This document shows positions 1 through 5,269 of a stretch of 5,269 nucleotides of DNA, one piece after another (the first letter of the stretch is position 1; every line of letters starts with the position of its first letter). The notes beneath the pieces were generated by a model that was not told the origin of the DNA, did not search any database, and saw only the letters and a program-made list of their open reading frames with translations. Source of the DNA: Myxococcaceae bacterium (lineage in GTDB: Bacteria > Myxococcota > Myxococcia > Myxococcales > Myxococcaceae); the NCBI GenBank assembly GCA_018262385.1, contig JAGSPQ010000699.1:1-5269 (forward strand). Reading direction: 5' to 3'. The translations under genes were made by a program, and so were the position numbers.

Positions 1-254
1 GCCTTCGCCCGGCTGTCGGCTTTGCGGGCGCCGAAGACCCCGACGGTGATCGGGATCAGCGGGTAGACGCAGGGGGTCAGCGAGGTGAGCAGGCCACCGA
101 GGAAGATCGCCGGCACCGCGATCAACATCCGGCCGCTCTCGAGGAAGCCGGCCGCGTCGAGGCCGCTGGTGGGGCCCGCGGGGAGGATCTCGGGCAGGAC
201 GGCGAGGCCCAGGGCAAACAGCGCTGCCATCCCCGCCACTTTGGTCCACCGCAT
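1..254 (-). CDS. DsbD/CcdA-family transmembrane thiol-disulfide transporter, N-terminal part (cut by window edge)
   Basis: The 84 visible residues start MRWTKVAGMAALFALGLAVL, a basic then hydrophobic segment that is a signal peptide or first membrane helix. From about residue 43 a second hydrophobic stretch contains GGLLTSLTPCVYPLIPITVG, the hallmark first helix of the DsbD beta/CcdA membrane domain. Its Cys62, in a Pro-Cys pair, should be one of the two membrane redox cysteines. Known family role: moving electrons from cytoplasmic thioredoxin across the inner membrane to periplasmic thiol proteins or cytochrome c maturation. Only about 40 residues precede the membrane core, so the periplasmic alpha domain of E. 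coli DsbD is absent. Whether a C-terminal thioredoxin domain follows cannot be seen, so DsbD-like versus CcdA is open. The ATG at 254-252 has an AAGGGG ribosome-binding sequence (258-263), somewhat close to the start. It lies 39 nt after the SPFH gene on the same strand, so an operon is likely. Confidence 0.85.
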   Translation of the reverse strand, partial: MRWTKVAGMAALFALGLAVLPEILPAGPTSGLDAAGFLESGRMLIAVPAIFLGGLLTSLTPCVYPLIPITVGVFGARKADSRAK

Positions 255-293
255 CTGCCCCTTATATGCGCCCGCGGGCCCTTCGGTTTCACG

Positions 294-1886
294 TCATTCG
301 GGCTTCAGCTCGGCCGGGATCGCCGGCAGCTTCAGGCCGGCCGAGCGGGCCAGGCCCATCACCCCCTCGACCGCGGCGGCGATGTAGCCAAACGGGTTGG
401 CGCCATCGACCGCGGTGACGTGGACCTCGCCCATCTTCTGCTGGAAGGCCGCCGCCAGCTCGGGCAGCCGGTGGGCGACCGCCAGCTGGATCGCCTCGGG
501 GGACAGGGTGTTCTCGATCTGGCGGATCTGCCACTGCCGCTCGAGCTCGAGCTTCTGGATCAGCTCGCGCTTGTGCAGCTCGACCGCCATCGTGCGCGCC
601 TCGACCTCGGCCAGCCGCAGCTTGGTCTCGGCCACCTGCACCTGGACGCCGAACAGCTCGCCGGTGTTCGACTCCTGGGCCAGGGCCGCCTCGTGCTGGG
701 CGCGCGCCGTCTCGGCCTGCGCCCGCGCCTGCTCGACCCCCCCGCGCACCTTCGCCTCGATCAGCCGCTGCTCGGCCAGCATCGCCTGCAGCTTCAGCGC
801 CTCTTCCGCCGCCGCCTGATCCGCCGCCGCCTTCACCCGCGCCTGCTGGTACCGCGCCTCGGTGGCGAGCGCGTCGAGCTGCAGCTGCTCCTCGACCGCG
901 GCCTTCTGCGCTTTGAGCTCTCGCTCGGTCTCCACCCGCCGCAGCTCGAGGTCGCGGGCGTGGGCCAGCTGGGCGGCCTTCTGCAGCCGCTCTTCCTTCA
1001 GCCGCGCCTCTTCCACCCGGGCGTCGGTGGCGAGCTTCTCCAGCCGGGCGTTCTCTTCGGCGGCGGTCTGCTGCTGGCGCACCTCGGTGGTGGTCGCCAG
1101 CCGGGTGAGCGCGATCTGCCGCTCGCTGTTCGCCTCGTCCTGCTTCACCGCCCGTTCCTTCGCCAGCTCGGCCTCGCGCGCCATCCGCTCGGAGTCCTGG
1201 CGGAAGCGGGCCTGCATGTTGGCGAACACCGCCGCCGACATCACCCGCACGTCCTGGATCTCGATCGAGTCGAGCACCACCCCCCAGCCGCGCTGGGTGC
1301 GATCCTCCGTCCGGCCGGTGCCCGAGACGACCGGCGCGATCTCCCGCAGCAGCTCGCTGCCCAGCGCGTCCTTGCGGCGGGTGAGGCACTGCTCGACGGT
1401 GAGGTTGGCGACCAGCCGCCGCACCGCGCCGATGAACATCTCTTCGAGCATCTCCGACAGCTTCTGCTGCGCCCGCTCGGGGTAGCTGAAGTTCAGCATC
1501 CGGAAGGCGATCAGCGGGTCGGCGATCCGGTACACCGCGATCCCGGTCACCTTCACCCCCACCTTCTCGTTGGTGATCTGATCGGCGGTGAAGTGGAGCG
1601 TCTGCACCGTGGTCGGCACGATCGCCACCGAGTCCCACGGCCACTTGAAGCACGAGGCGCCCTGCCCGCTCGAGATCACCTTCCCCCCGCGCATCCGCAC
1701 CAGGAACTCGCTGGGCTTGGCGCTCACGTACCCCCACTTCTTCATCTTCTCGGGATCCTCCTCCGGCTTGCCCGCCCGCCAGCCGGATCGGGTCTCCAGG
1801 TTGGGGATCACCGGGATGCCGTACGCCGACAGCTGCAGCCCGTGCTTACCGTTGCGCTTCTCCTCGACCTGCTGGGGGTTGTGCAT
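294..1886 (-). CDS. SPFH/band-7 (flotillin-like) domain protein with long coiled coil
   Basis: A 530-residue protein. Residues about 51-217 resemble an SPFH/band-7 domain (for example FKWPWDSVAIVPTTVQ at 80-95, then VGVKVTGIAVYRIADP at 109-124 and SIEIQDVRVMSAAVFANMQA at 207-226). Residues about 225-455 are almost entirely Ala/Glu/Arg/Gln/Leu heptad-like sequence, a very long coiled coil. The C-terminal 75 residues (LSPEAIQLAVAHRLPELAAA and a NPFGYIAAAVEGVMGLA stretch) form a flotillin-like tail. Known SPFH proteins oligomerise as membrane-associated scaffolds. No signal peptide or membrane helix is visible here, so any membrane association would be peripheral (inference). The specific job is unknown. 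The start is uncertain: ATG 1886 has no clear Shine-Dalgarno, but codons 1-47 keep the high third-position GC of the gene. An alternative ATG at 1745 (Met48) lies 11 nt after GGAGGAGG and just before the conserved WGYVSAKPSEF. The gene is transcribed away from isc and is followed closely by the DsbD-like gene. Confidence 0.85.
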   Translation of the reverse strand: MHNPQQVEEKRNGKHGLQLSAYGIPVIPNLETRSGWRAGKPEEDPEKMKKWGYVSAKPSEFLVRMRGGKVISSGQGASCFKWPWDSVAIVPTTVQTLHFTADQITNEKVGVKVTGIAVYRIADPLIAFRMLNFSYPERAQQKLSEMLEEMFIGAVRRLVANLTVEQCLTRRKDALGSELLREIAPVVSGTGRTEDRTQRGWGVVLDSIEIQDVRVMSAAVFANMQARFRQDSERMAREAELAKERAVKQDEANSERQIALTRLATTTEVRQQQTAAEENARLEKLATDARVEEARLKEERLQKAAQLAHARDLELRRVETERELKAQKAAVEEQLQLDALATEARYQQARVKAAADQAAAEEALKLQAMLAEQRLIEAKVRGGVEQARAQAETARAQHEAALAQESNTGELFGVQVQVAETKLRLAEVEARTMAVELHKRELIQKLELERQWQIRQIENTLSPEAIQLAVAHRLPELAAAFQQKMGEVHVTAVDGANPFGYIAAAVEGVMGLARSAGLKLPAIPAELKPE

Positions 1887-2003
1887 GGTGAGCGGGGCCC
1901 AGTGCAGCCCGCCGGCCGGACCCGGCGGCTGAGATAAGCGCTGTTCATGAAACGGCCGCCCCCACCCCGCGTCCGCCTAATACATCCGGCTGACTGCAAT
2001 TAG

Positions 2004-2041
2004 ATTCGGCCATAGTGGACTTGACTCGTCCACATTCGGCC
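2004..2041. repeat. 8-bp direct repeat (ATTCGGCC) pair, 30 bp apart, flanking an inverted repeat
   Basis: ATTCGGCC occurs at 2004-2011 and again at 2034-2041, an offset of exactly 30 bp, or close to three helical turns. Both copies are followed within two or three bases by TA. The pair brackets the GTGGAC/GTCCAC inverted repeat. Same-face spacing suggests protein binding sites (inference); the sequence alone does not identify the protein. Confidence 0.4.
2015..2033. promoter_or_regulatory. Candidate operator: inverted repeat GTGGAC-N7-GTCCAC upstream of iscS
   Basis: A perfect 6-bp inverted repeat with a 7-nt centre (TTGACTC) sits 25 nt upstream of the iscS start. The centre contains the -35-like TTGACT, so a dimeric regulator bound here would block RNA polymerase. 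Isc operons are commonly controlled by Rrf2-family regulators such as IscR. This site does not match the E. coli type 1 or type 2 IscR consensus well, so the identity of the regulator is open. A transcribed hairpin is less likely, because the promoter-like elements place transcription start downstream of it. Confidence 0.35.
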
Positions 2042-2049
2042 GGTATTTG
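2021..2049 (+). promoter_or_regulatory. Candidate iscS promoter (-35 TTGACT, 17-bp spacer, -10 TATTTG)
   Basis: TTGACT at 2021-2026 matches five of six sigma-70 -35 positions. It is followed after 17 bp by TATTTG at 2044-2049, a weak -10 that keeps the first three bases. Transcription would then start at about 2056-2058, at or next to the iscS ATG, which would make the message leaderless or nearly so. This agrees with the absence of a Shine-Dalgarno sequence before iscS. The weak -10 keeps confidence low. Confidence 0.3.
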
Positions 2050-2057
2050 AACTGCCG

Positions 2058-3422
2058 ATGCTCAAGCTGCCGATTTACATGGATAACCACGCGACGACGC
2101 CGATCGACCCCCGGGTCCTCGAGGCGATGCGCCCGTACCTCGCCGAAGACTTCGGCAACGCCGCTTCCCGCAACCACAGCTTCGGGTGGAAGGCAGAGGC
2201 GGCGGTGGAGCTGGCGCGCAAGCAGGTCGCCGCGCTGATCGGCGCCAGCGACAAAGAGATCGTCTTCACCTCTGGCGCGACCGAGTCCGACAACCTCGCG
2301 CTCAAGGGCGCGGTCGAGTTCTACAAGGACAAGGGCGATCACCTGATCACCCTGAAGACCGAGCACAAGGCGATCCTCGACACCTGCAAGCGCCTCGAGC
2401 GGATGCGGCAGGAACGGCTGGACGAGCTGAAGATGATGCGGCTGTCCGAGCTGGCCGATCGCGACGTGACGCCCGAAGAGCTGGCGACGCTCGAGATCAA
2501 GTTCGACCTCGAGAAGGACGCGGTCTACCAGCGCTGGGTGGCGAAGGTGCGCACCGGCGCGCGGGTCACCTACCTCGACGTGAAGAAGGACGGGCTGGTC
2601 GACCTCGAGCAGCTGAAGGCCGCGATCACCGACCGCACGATCCTGGTCTCGATCATGCTCGCCAACAACGAGATCGGCGTCGTCCAGCCGGTGAACGAGA
2701 TCGGCAAGATCTGCCGCGAGCGCGGAGTGCTGTTCCACTCCGACGCGGTGCAGGGCCTGGGCAAGGTCCCCTTCAGCGTCGACGAGGCGAAGGCCGACCT
2801 GGTCTCGATCACCTCGCACAAGATCTACGGCCCCAAGGGCGTGGGCGCGCTCTACGTGCGCCGCAAGCCGCGGGTCCGCATCGCCCCCAGCATCGACGGC
2901 GGCGGGCACGAGCGCGGGATGCGGTCGGGCACCCTGAACGTGGCGGCGATCGTCGGCTTCGGCAAGGCGGCCGAGCTGTCGCGCACCGAGATGGCGAGCG
3001 AGGCCGCGCGCCTGGAAGGGCTGCGCGACCGCCTGCTCAAGGGCCTGCAGTCGAAGCTCGACATGCTGGTGATCAACGGCTCGATGGAGCACCGGCTGCC
3101 CGGCAACCTCAACATCTCCTTCGCGTACGTCGAAGGCGAGGCGCTGATGATGGCGATCAAGGACGTGGCGGTCAGCTCGGGCTCGGCCTGCACCTCGGCC
3201 TCGCTCGAGCCGTCGTACGTGCTGCGCGCGTGCGGCATCGAAGAAGACATGGCGCACAGCTCGATTCGCTTCGGCATCGGCCGGTTCAACACCGAGGAAG
3301 AGATCGACTTCGTGATCGAGCTGATGGGCAAGAGCGTCACCCGCCTGCGCGAGATGAGCCCGCTGTACGAGATGGCCAAAGAAGGAATCGACCTCAAGTC
3401 CGTCAGTTGGACGGCACACTGA
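2058..3422 (+). CDS. iscS: Cysteine desulfurase IscS (with internal insertion of about 50 residues)
   Basis: IscS is a PLP enzyme that converts L-cysteine to L-alanine and a protein-bound persulfide, the sulfur donor for IscU. The protein begins [15 protein letters not shown], typical of group I desulfurases. His103 (TEHKA) is the PLP-stacking histidine and Lys255 (SHKIYGPKG) forms the PLP Schiff base. Cys378 in [10 protein letters not shown] is the persulfide-bearing catalytic cysteine. [12 protein letters not shown] (281-292) and the C-terminal tail [20 protein letters not shown], the IscU-binding end, are intact. Length is 454 residues against 404 for E. coli IscS. The excess is one charged block at about 116-167, between LDTCKRLER and ARVTYL, in frame and with normal codon use. 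ATG 2058 is chosen because [10 protein letters not shown] matches the family N-terminus; no Shine-Dalgarno is seen. It is the first gene of the isc operon, 20 nt before iscU. Confidence 0.97.
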   Translation: MLKLPIYMDNHATTPIDPRVLEAMRPYLAEDFGNAASRNHSFGWKAEAAVELARKQVAALIGASDKEIVFTSGATESDNLALKGAVEFYKDKGDHLITLKTEHKAILDTCKRLERMRQERLDELKMMRLSELADRDVTPEELATLEIKFDLEKDAVYQRWVAKVRTGARVTYLDVKKDGLVDLEQLKAAITDRTILVSIMLANNEIGVVQPVNEIGKICRERGVLFHSDAVQGLGKVPFSVDEAKADLVSITSHKIYGPKGVGALYVRRKPRVRIAPSIDGGGHERGMRSGTLNVAAIVGFGKAAELSRTEMASEAARLEGLRDRLLKGLQSKLDMLVINGSMEHRLPGNLNISFAYVEGEALMMAIKDVAVSSGSACTSASLEPSYVLRACGIEEDMAHSSIRFGIGRFNTEEEIDFVIELMGKSVTRLREMSPLYEMAKEGIDLKSVSWTAH

Positions 3423-3426
3423 ATTT

Positions 3427-3432
3427 CAGGAG
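3427..3432 (+). promoter_or_regulatory. Ribosome-binding site of iscU (CAGGAG)
   Basis: CAGGAG lies just after the iscS stop codon and 10 nt before the iscU ATG. It is the clearest Shine-Dalgarno sequence in the isc operon. It contrasts with the missing one before iscS, and supports independent initiation and probably stronger translation of the scaffold. Confidence 0.6.
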
Positions 3433-3442
3433 CTGAAACGTC

Positions 3443-3874
3443 ATGGCCTACAGCGACAAAGTCCTCGAGCACTACGAGAAGCCCCGCAACGTCGGCACCC
3501 TCGACAAGGACGATCCGAACGTCGGCACCGGGCTGGTCGGCGCTCCGGCGTGCGGCGACGTGATGCGCCTGCAGCTGAAGGTCTCGGACGCGGGGATCAT
3601 CCAGGACGCGCGGTTCAAGACGTTCGGCTGTGGCTCGGCGATCGCCTCCAGCTCGCTGGTGACCGAGTGGGTGAAGGGCAAGACCCTCGAAGAGGCGGGC
3701 AAGATCACCAACGTCGAGGTGGCGAAGGAGCTCTCGCTGCCCCCGGTGAAGATCCACTGCTCGGTGCTCGCCGAGGACGCCATCAAGGCAGCGATCGCGG
3801 ACTTCCAGAAGAAGCGCGCCGCGCGGGCAACTCCTGCCACTGCGGCGGCCGCGACGGCTGAAACGGTGAAGTGA
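3443..3874 (+). CDS. iscU: Fe-S cluster assembly scaffold IscU
   Basis: IscU is the scaffold on which sulfur from IscS and iron are built into [2Fe-2S] and then [4Fe-4S] clusters. The 143-residue protein is close to E. coli IscU throughout residues 1-128. The cluster ligands Cys37, Asp39 (PACGD), Cys63 (FGCGSA) and His105-Cys106 are all present. The chaperone-binding motif LPPVK is at 99-103, followed by IHC, so HscA recognition should be retained. This also distinguishes it from SufU and NifU scaffolds. An extra 15-residue Ala/Thr-rich tail (129-143) follows the usual end. The start at 3443 gives the exact family N-terminus MAYSDKVLEHYE and is preceded by CAGGAG. The stop TGA overlaps the iscA ATG by one base. 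Confidence 0.97.
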   Translation: MAYSDKVLEHYEKPRNVGTLDKDDPNVGTGLVGAPACGDVMRLQLKVSDAGIIQDARFKTFGCGSAIASSSLVTEWVKGKTLEEAGKITNVEVAKELSLPPVKIHCSVLAEDAIKAAIADFQKKRAARATPATAAAATAETVK

Positions 3875-4263
3875 TGGGTGAGACGATTGCCAGCCAGGAT
3901 CTGGCCAGCATCGGCCCGATCGGAAAGCCGACCATCCGCGGGGTGGCGATCGGCGAGAGCGCGGTACCGCGGCTGAAGCAGCTGCTGGCCGAGCGCCAGA
4001 CGCCGAACGCCGGCCTGCGGATCATGGTCAAGGGCGGCGGCTGCTCGGGCCTGTCGTACCAGATGGAGTGGGCCGAGACCGCGCGCGAGCGCGACAAGAT
4101 CTTCGAGCGCGACGGGGTGCGGGTGTTCGTCGACCCGAAGAGCTACCTCTACCTGATGGGCACCGAGCTGATCTTCGAAGAGACGCTGATGGCCTCGGGG
4201 TTCAAGCTCCACAACCCGAACGTCAAAGCGGCCTGCGGGTGCGGCGACAGCTTCGCGGTGTGA
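3874..4263 (+). CDS. iscA: A-type Fe-S carrier protein (IscA/ErpA family)
   Basis: This is a small HesB/IscA-fold protein that binds Fe-S clusters or iron and delivers them to target enzymes. The 129-residue product has the three invariant cysteines: Cys57 in GGGCSGLSY, and Cys121 and Cys123 in ACGCGDSF near the C-terminus. VFVDPKSYLYLMGTEL (85-100) is also typical. Relative to E. coli IscA (Cys35, 99, 101) all three are shifted by exactly 22. The core therefore has no net length change, and the extra residues form an N-terminal extension of about 22. ATG 3874 overlaps the iscU stop (TGATG), pointing to translational coupling. The GTG three bases upstream is less likely. The position between iscU and hscB supports the name iscA, though sequence alone cannot exclude an ErpA-like role. 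Confidence 0.93.
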   Translation: MGETIASQDLASIGPIGKPTIRGVAIGESAVPRLKQLLAERQTPNAGLRIMVKGGGCSGLSYQMEWAETARERDKIFERDGVRVFVDPKSYLYLMGTELIFEETLMASGFKLHNPNVKAACGCGDSFAV

Positions 4264-4266
4264 CCG

Positions 4267-4788
4267 GTGACGTACTTCGAGCTGTTCGGACTTGGCCCTT
4301 CCGTGGACGTAGACGTGCCGGCGCTGGAAGCGAAGTACCGGGCGCTGAGCCTCGAGCTGCACCCTGATCGGCAGGCGGATCCGAAGGCCCGGCGGCTGGC
4401 GGTCGACAAGACGGCGACCCTCAACGACGGCCTGAAGGTGCTGCGCGACCCGGTGAAGCGGGCGTTCTACCTGCTCAAGCTCAAGGGAGTGGACCTCGAG
4501 CGCGACGAGGCGGGCGAGCAGCGGCAGATGCCGATCGAGTTCCTCGAAGAGGTGATGGATCGGCGCGAGGCCCTCGACGCGGTGCGCGCGGCGAAGGACG
4601 TGCCCAGGGCCCAGGCGATGGCGGCCGAGGTCGAGGGGCTGAAGGCGCAGGCGCTCGAACAGGCCCAGAAGGCGCTCACCGCGGACGCAGTAAAAGAAGC
4701 CACCCACCAGCTGGGGCGAGTCAGGTATTTCACCCGCTTCCTCGAAGAGGTCGAGGCGATCGAAGAGGAGGCGCTGGCTGCGCCATGA
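4267..4788 (+). CDS. hscB: Fe-S assembly co-chaperone HscB (J-domain protein)
   Basis: HscB is the J-type co-chaperone that brings IscU to HscA and stimulates its ATPase. The 173-residue protein (E. coli HscB has 171) starts MTYFELFGLGPSVD, like E. coli MDYFTLFGL. The J domain covers about residues 1-75, with the essential HPD motif at 32-34 (LELHPDRQ). Residues about 85-170 are the charged helical domain that in known HscB binds IscU. No N-terminal zinc-binding cysteines, as found in eukaryotic homologues, are present. The start is GTG at 4267, chosen because it gives the family N-terminus. It leaves only three bases after the iscA stop and has no clear Shine-Dalgarno, so coupling to iscA translation is likely. 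The stop TGA lies inside the hscA ribosome-binding sequence. Confidence 0.93.
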   Translation: MTYFELFGLGPSVDVDVPALEAKYRALSLELHPDRQADPKARRLAVDKTATLNDGLKVLRDPVKRAFYLLKLKGVDLERDEAGEQRQMPIEFLEEVMDRREALDAVRAAKDVPRAQAMAAEVEGLKAQALEQAQKALTADAVKEATHQLGRVRYFTRFLEEVEAIEEEALAAP

Positions 4789-4791
4789 GGA
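4787..4791 (+). promoter_or_regulatory. Ribosome-binding site of hscA (GAGGA), overlapping the hscB stop
   Basis: GAGGA sits 7 nt before the hscA ATG and shares bases with the hscB stop codon. Ribosomes finishing hscB would be placed at the hscA start. This fits the matched production of chaperone and co-chaperone, and it decides the ATG at 4799 as the start. Confidence 0.55.
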
Positions 4792-4798
4792 CCGCGCG

Positions 4799-5269
4799 AT
4801 GAAAGGGCTGCTGCAGATTCATGATCCGCTCAAGCCCAAAGGGCACGCGGTCGGCATCGATCTGGGCACCACCAACTCGCTGGTGGCGGCGGTGATCAAT
4901 GGCAAGCCCCGCACCCTGCCGGCGGACGAGGGCGGCGCGCTGCTGCTGCCCTCGGTGGTCCACTACGGCCGGGACGGCGGAGTGGTGGTCGGCTCGCGCG
5001 CGCTGGCGCTGGTGCCGCAGTTCCCGACCGACACGCTCAAGTCGGTGAAGCGCTTCATGGGCAAGTCGTTGTCCGACGCCGAGACGAAGAAGCTCGGCAG
5101 CTACAAGTTCCTCGAAGGCGAGGGCGTGGTGCGGTTCGAGGTGGCGGGCGGGAACCCGGTCACTCCGATCGAGGCCTCGGGCGAGATCCTGCGGGCGCTG
5201 AAGCGCCGGGCCGAGACCCACTTCGCCGGCCGGGTCGAGCAGGCGGTGATCACCGTTCCGGCCTACTTC
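4799..5269 (+). CDS. hscA: Hsp70-family Fe-S assembly chaperone HscA, N-terminal part (cut by window edge)
   Basis: HscA is a specialised Hsp70 that uses ATP to remodel IscU and promote cluster transfer. The 157 visible residues cover the first part of the nucleotide-binding domain. The protein begins MKGLLQIHDPL, like the MALLQISEPG start of E. coli HscA. This start, with hscB just upstream, separates it from DnaK. The phosphate-binding motif GIDLGTTNS is at 19-27, LLPSVVHYG at 49-57, SVKRFMGKSL at 82-91, and VITVPAYF at 150-157, where the window ends. The reading frame is open to the last base with no sign of damage. The rest of the ATPase domain and the whole IscU-binding domain lie outside the window. 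Confidence 0.95.
   Translation, partial: MKGLLQIHDPLKPKGHAVGIDLGTTNSLVAAVINGKPRTLPADEGGALLLPSVVHYGRDGGVVVGSRALALVPQFPTDTLKSVKRFMGKSLSDAETKKLGSYKFLEGEGVVRFEVAGGNPVTPIEASGEILRALKRRAETHFAGRVEQAVITVPAYF

Larger units (their letters stand above)
1887..2057. promoter_or_regulatory. Divergent intergenic region between the SPFH gene and iscS
   Basis: About 170 bp separates the divergent starts and must hold promoters for both units. The half next to the SPFH gene (about 1887-1975) is as GC-rich as the genes, with an 8-bp palindrome TTCATGAA at 1944-1951. The half next to iscS (about 1976-2057) is clearly more AT-rich. It contains the repeats and promoter-like hexamers listed separately. No tRNA, no convincing small gene and no strong terminator hairpin were seen. 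No good -35/-10 pair was found for the SPFH direction. Confidence 0.6.

Noticed and set aside
580..1220. Possible internal DNA repeats in the coiled-coil part of the SPFH gene
   Set aside because: The similarity is at the level of amino-acid composition (Ala, Glu, Arg, Gln heptads). No tandem DNA repeat of fixed unit length was seen.
420..1937. Long open frame of 505 codons on the plus strand opposite the SPFH gene
   Set aside because: It is a shadow of the GC-rich coiled-coil coding sequence: its translation is low-complexity Leu/Arg/His/Gly with no family motif, while the minus strand has a clear SPFH-like domain.
1947..2003. Short plus-strand frame of 18 codons in the intergenic region (MKRPPPPRVRL...)
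   Set aside because: It has no ribosome-binding sequence and is proline/arginine-rich simply because of the GC-rich DNA. Nothing supports a leader peptide.
1991..2013. CTGACTGCAATTAGAT stretch as an E. coli-type IscR type 1 site
   Set aside because: Only the left half resembles the consensus. The right half does not match and has the wrong spacing, so it is not called as an IscR site.
2403..2558. The IscS insertion as a mobile element or frameshift artefact
   Set aside because: It has no terminal repeats or target duplication, stays in frame, and has the same codon use as the rest of the gene.
1977..3419. Long open frame of 480 codons on the minus strand opposite iscS
   Set aside because: The plus strand encodes an unmistakable IscS with all catalytic residues. 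The antisense frame is an artefact of high third-position GC.
3871..3873. GTG as the start of iscA
   Set aside because: The adjacent ATG at 3874 gives the standard one-base TGATG overlap with the iscU stop, and the GTG would add only one residue.
2852..4707. Minus-strand open frames opposite iscS, iscU, iscA and hscB
   Set aside because: They lie antisense to well-identified isc genes and show no recognisable motifs.

Overview
The window is GC-rich, with strong G/C preference at third codon positions in every real gene. It holds seven genes in two divergent transcription units. Protein similarity (a complete ISC set, an SPFH protein and a DsbD-like thiol transporter) fits a high-GC Gram-negative proteobacterium-like organism. 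A Myxococcota/deltaproteobacterial host is my best guess, but this rests on general resemblance and no database search.

Left part (1-1886, minus strand): a cytoplasmic-looking SPFH/band-7 protein with a very long coiled coil (294-1886) is followed 39 nt downstream by the 5' end of a DsbD/CcdA-type membrane thiol-electron transporter (254 down to 1, cut by the window edge). The two are probably co-transcribed.

Middle (1887-2057): a divergent intergenic region of about 170 bp, more AT-rich than the genes around it in its right half. It carries a perfect 6-bp inverted repeat (2015-2033) that overlaps a TTGACT -35-like element. The inverted repeat is flanked by two copies of an 8-bp direct repeat exactly 30 bp apart. 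This is the best candidate for the isc operator/promoter. There is no Shine-Dalgarno before iscS, and the -10-like element lies close enough to the ATG that a leaderless mRNA is possible.

Right part (2058-5269, plus strand): iscS, iscU, iscA, hscB and hscA (cut at the right edge), tightly packed, with start/stop overlap or very short gaps downstream of iscU. Together they encode the housekeeping Fe-S cluster assembly machine. IscS takes sulfur from cysteine, IscU is the scaffold, and HscB and HscA bind the IscU LPPVK motif and drive cluster transfer. IscA is an A-type carrier that passes clusters on. The regulator gene iscR is not in its usual place upstream of iscS, because that position is taken by the divergent SPFH gene. 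A ferredoxin gene (fdx) would be expected beyond the right edge but cannot be seen.

The window is mostly a conserved housekeeping operon, and I see no new defence or mobile system. The points worth a second look are a charged insertion of about 50 residues inside IscS, the structured regulatory region without a neighbouring iscR, the uncertain start of the SPFH protein, and small N- or C-terminal extensions on IscA and IscU.
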